Source: Ktedonobacterales bacterium (lineage in GTDB: Bacteria > Chloroflexota > Ktedonobacteria > Ktedonobacterales > JADMIN01). From it: a stretch of 6,184 nt of DNA. The notes beneath the pieces are model-generated. The model made no database searches. It was not told the DNA's origin and saw only the letters and a program-made list of their open reading frames with translations. A program made the translations under genes and the position numbers. Shown here in pieces: positions 5,227 to 6,184 of this stretch; within the stretch, counting starts at the first letter, position 1; each line of letters opens with the position of its first letter. The stretch covers positions 1 to 6,184 of the forward strand of contig JAICVT010000268.1 in assembly GCA_025935235.1 (NCBI GenBank), read 5' to 3'.

Positions 5227-5763
5227 CTATGCGGCGCTCTCGCCAAGCTGGCGGATGCGCGCCTCCAGCACATTGACCAGGTCACGCAGCGGTGCGCTGA
5301 GCACACCATACGTCTGGTTCAGCGGCGCCATGACCGTGCCAACCACCTGGCCGCGCAGTTGGTCACGCGGCGGAATCTTGGCGAGGTCTTCGACCTGCTT
5401 GGCCGAGATCGGCCCGCGCTCCAGAATGCCCGCCTTGATCTTGACGGGCTTGCCTGTCTTGGCCGTTCGCAGATACTCGGTGATCGCCTTGGCGGTCGCC
5501 ACTTCGTCGTCGTAGCTCAGCGCGATGGCCGTCTGGCCGTTGAGCAGCGCCGCGAGGTCCTGGTAGTGGGCGCCCTCAGACGCCTTGCGCAGCAGCGTGT
5601 TCTTGACGATGTGCAGCTCGATGCCCTGAGCGCGCAGCTTGCGCCGCAGATCCTGCGACTCCGCCACCGTCAGACCCTCGGTCTGCAACAGCACCGCCCC
5701 ACGCGCGCGATCCAGCTTCTCGGTCATGTCCTTGATCAGAAGCGCCTTGGCTGCTGTTGGCAT
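5227..5763 (-). CDS. rplJ: 50S ribosomal protein L10
   Basis: 178 residues, a normal length. L10 anchors the stalk base on 23S rRNA and carries L7/L12 dimers on its C-terminal helix; with L12 it is also the autogenous regulator of its own operon. Family landmarks in order: the N-terminal helix KALLIKDMTEKLDRARGAVL (6-25), GLTVAESQDLRRKLR (30-44), the hallmark VKNTLLRKA (53-61), and GQTAIALSYDD (76-86). Then come KIKAGILERGPIS (108-120) and LAKIPPRDQLRGQVVGTVMAPL (127-148). The C-terminal helix LRDLVNVLEARIRQL (159-173) is the L12-binding part. The ATG at 5763 gives MPTAAKALL and has GGGAG about 8 nt upstream; longer in-frame extension runs into the leader and is rejected. It is transcribed from the promoter at the right edge through an attenuated leader. 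Confidence 0.97.
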   Translation of the reverse strand: MPTAAKALLIKDMTEKLDRARGAVLLQTEGLTVAESQDLRRKLRAQGIELHIVKNTLLRKASEGAHYQDLAALLNGQTAIALSYDDEVATAKAITEYLRTAKTGKPVKIKAGILERGPISAKQVEDLAKIPPRDQLRGQVVGTVMAPLNQTYGVLSAPLRDLVNVLEARIRQLGESAA

Positions 5764-5984
5764 ATGCTCTCTCTCCCTTCCAGAGCGGGTGTCGAGGCGG
5801 CTCGGCCTGGGCGCGCTCCTCGCCCTGGGCCTGCGCATTGGTTGGCCGCGATGGGTGAACGATCCACCAGCGGCGGCGGGAGCGGCCTCGCGGCGGCTCC
5901 GCCCTGCGCCCGATGCGGCGCGTACCCTCGCCTCGCGCGCCAGAGCCAATCAGCAGGGCCAACGAACAGGGCCAACGAGAAGGC
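5764..5984 (-). other. rplJ 5' UTR downstream of the attenuator
   Basis: About 220 nt of untranslated leader lie between the attenuator and the rplJ start. No gene is supported here. On the minus strand it holds three imperfect 13-bp units of the type TTGGCCCTG (within 5937-5975). Two exact copies of GTTGGCC occur (5957-5963, 5970-5976), with one complementary GGCCAAC further down (5841-5847). A GC-rich stem with one bulge can form near 5870-5900. The rplJ ribosome binding site is at the left end. Confidence 0.5.
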
Positions 5985-6020
5985 AAACAAAAAGGCCTTC
6001 AGGTCGCCGACCCGAAGGCC
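5985..6020 (-). terminator. Intrinsic terminator / attenuator in the rplJ leader
   Basis: On the minus strand GGCCTTCGGGTC (6020-6009) pairs with GACCTGAAGGCC (6005-5994) over 12 bp with a single G-U pair and a 3-nt loop. It is followed directly by TTTTTGTTT. This is the best terminator in the window. It lies about 150 nt after the inferred transcription start and inside the rplJ leader, so it most likely works as an attenuator rather than closing an upstream gene. Confidence 0.85.
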
Positions 6021-6101
6021 CATCACATGAGAACGCACGCGGCGGGCAGAGAACGCGGATCGCGCTCATCTCACTCGCGCGCATGCGACGATGCGCTGGA
6101 T

Positions 6102-6170
6102 GCTTCGCCTCGGCAGGCCCTTGCGAATTAAGCCACTCGCGAATGAGCGGCGCCCGCTGTCTCTGGCAGC
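6102..6170 (-). promoter_or_regulatory. L10 leader RNA, binding site for the L10-L12 complex
   Basis: Both conserved strands of the L10 leader are present: CTGCCAGAGACAGCGGGC near the 5' end and CCTGCCGAGG 40 nt later. The outer helix pairs GCTGCC (6170-6165) with GGC-GA-AGC (6109-6102). Next comes an asymmetric internal loop, AGAGACA opposite CGA, as in a kink-turn. The next helix pairs GCGGGC (6157-6152) with GCCTGC (6118-6113). An apical hairpin pairs GCCGCTC (6151-6145) with GAGTGGC (6138-6132) around a 6-nt loop. In Bacillus subtilis the L10(L12)4 complex binds such a leader and causes premature termination of rplJL. The family assignment is from memory of the consensus; the pairing is visible here. 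Confidence 0.82.
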
Positions 6171-6176
6171 TATGCG

Positions 6177-6184
6177 ATTGTACC
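6177..6184 (-). promoter_or_regulatory. -10 element of the rplJ-rplL promoter
   Basis: GGTACAAT on the minus strand contains TACAAT (6182-6177), five of six bases of the consensus -10. The expected start, 6 to 7 nt downstream (about 6171-6170), falls exactly at the first base of the folded L10 leader, which supports the call. The -35 region lies outside the window. It implies rplJL has its own promoter and does not depend on read-through from an upstream gene. Confidence 0.7.

Noticed and set aside
5128..6030. 300-codon plus-strand open frame opposite rplJ and its leader
   Set aside because: It is antisense to a certain ribosomal protein gene and to a structured leader RNA. No recognisable domain is seen.

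Overview
The window comes from a GC-rich bacterial chromosome. Every protein gene I can support lies on the minus strand, so transcription runs from right to left. The ribosomal proteins are typically bacterial. The combination of a GC-rich genome, an anchored Asp-box propeller, a HipA-like/DUF3037 pair and a long attenuated L10 leader would fit Chloroflexota (Ktedonobacteria-like). That assignment is a guess from gene content and was not tested.

Right side (about 6184 to 4658): a nearly complete rplJ-rplL transcription unit. A -10 element sits at the very edge of the window. It is followed by a well-formed L10 leader RNA with a kink-turn-like helix, a 12-bp intrinsic terminator acting as an attenuator, and a further ~220 nt of 5' UTR. 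Then come rplJ (ribosomal protein L10), a 116-bp spacer with two hairpins, rplL (L7/L12) and a terminator hairpin. rpoB, which often follows rplL, is absent.

Middle (4657 to 4240): a gene-free stretch with a perfect 11-bp tandem repeat (five copies) and a perfect 9-7-9 inverted repeat, both possibly regulatory.

Left side (4239 to 1): four complete genes in one direction with short gaps. (1) A two-TM membrane protein carries an FtsH-type M41 peptidase-like domain but no AAA+ module. Its HEXXH zinc motif reads SEAGH, so it is probably a pseudoprotease. (2) A membrane-anchored protein has Asp-box (BNR-like) repeats and is probably an extracytoplasmic beta-propeller. (3) A HipA-like kinase-fold protein has recognisable nucleotide and catalytic motifs. 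(4) A DUF3037 protein overlaps the kinase gene by 23 bp. After a REP-like GC-rich hairpin, the ribosome binding site and first ten codons of a fifth gene run off the left edge.

The ribosomal unit is conventional and self-regulated. The kinase and DUF3037 proteins are very likely a functional pair because the two families are commonly neighbours. Whether the pseudoprotease and the propeller act with them is open; only shared orientation and short spacing suggest it.
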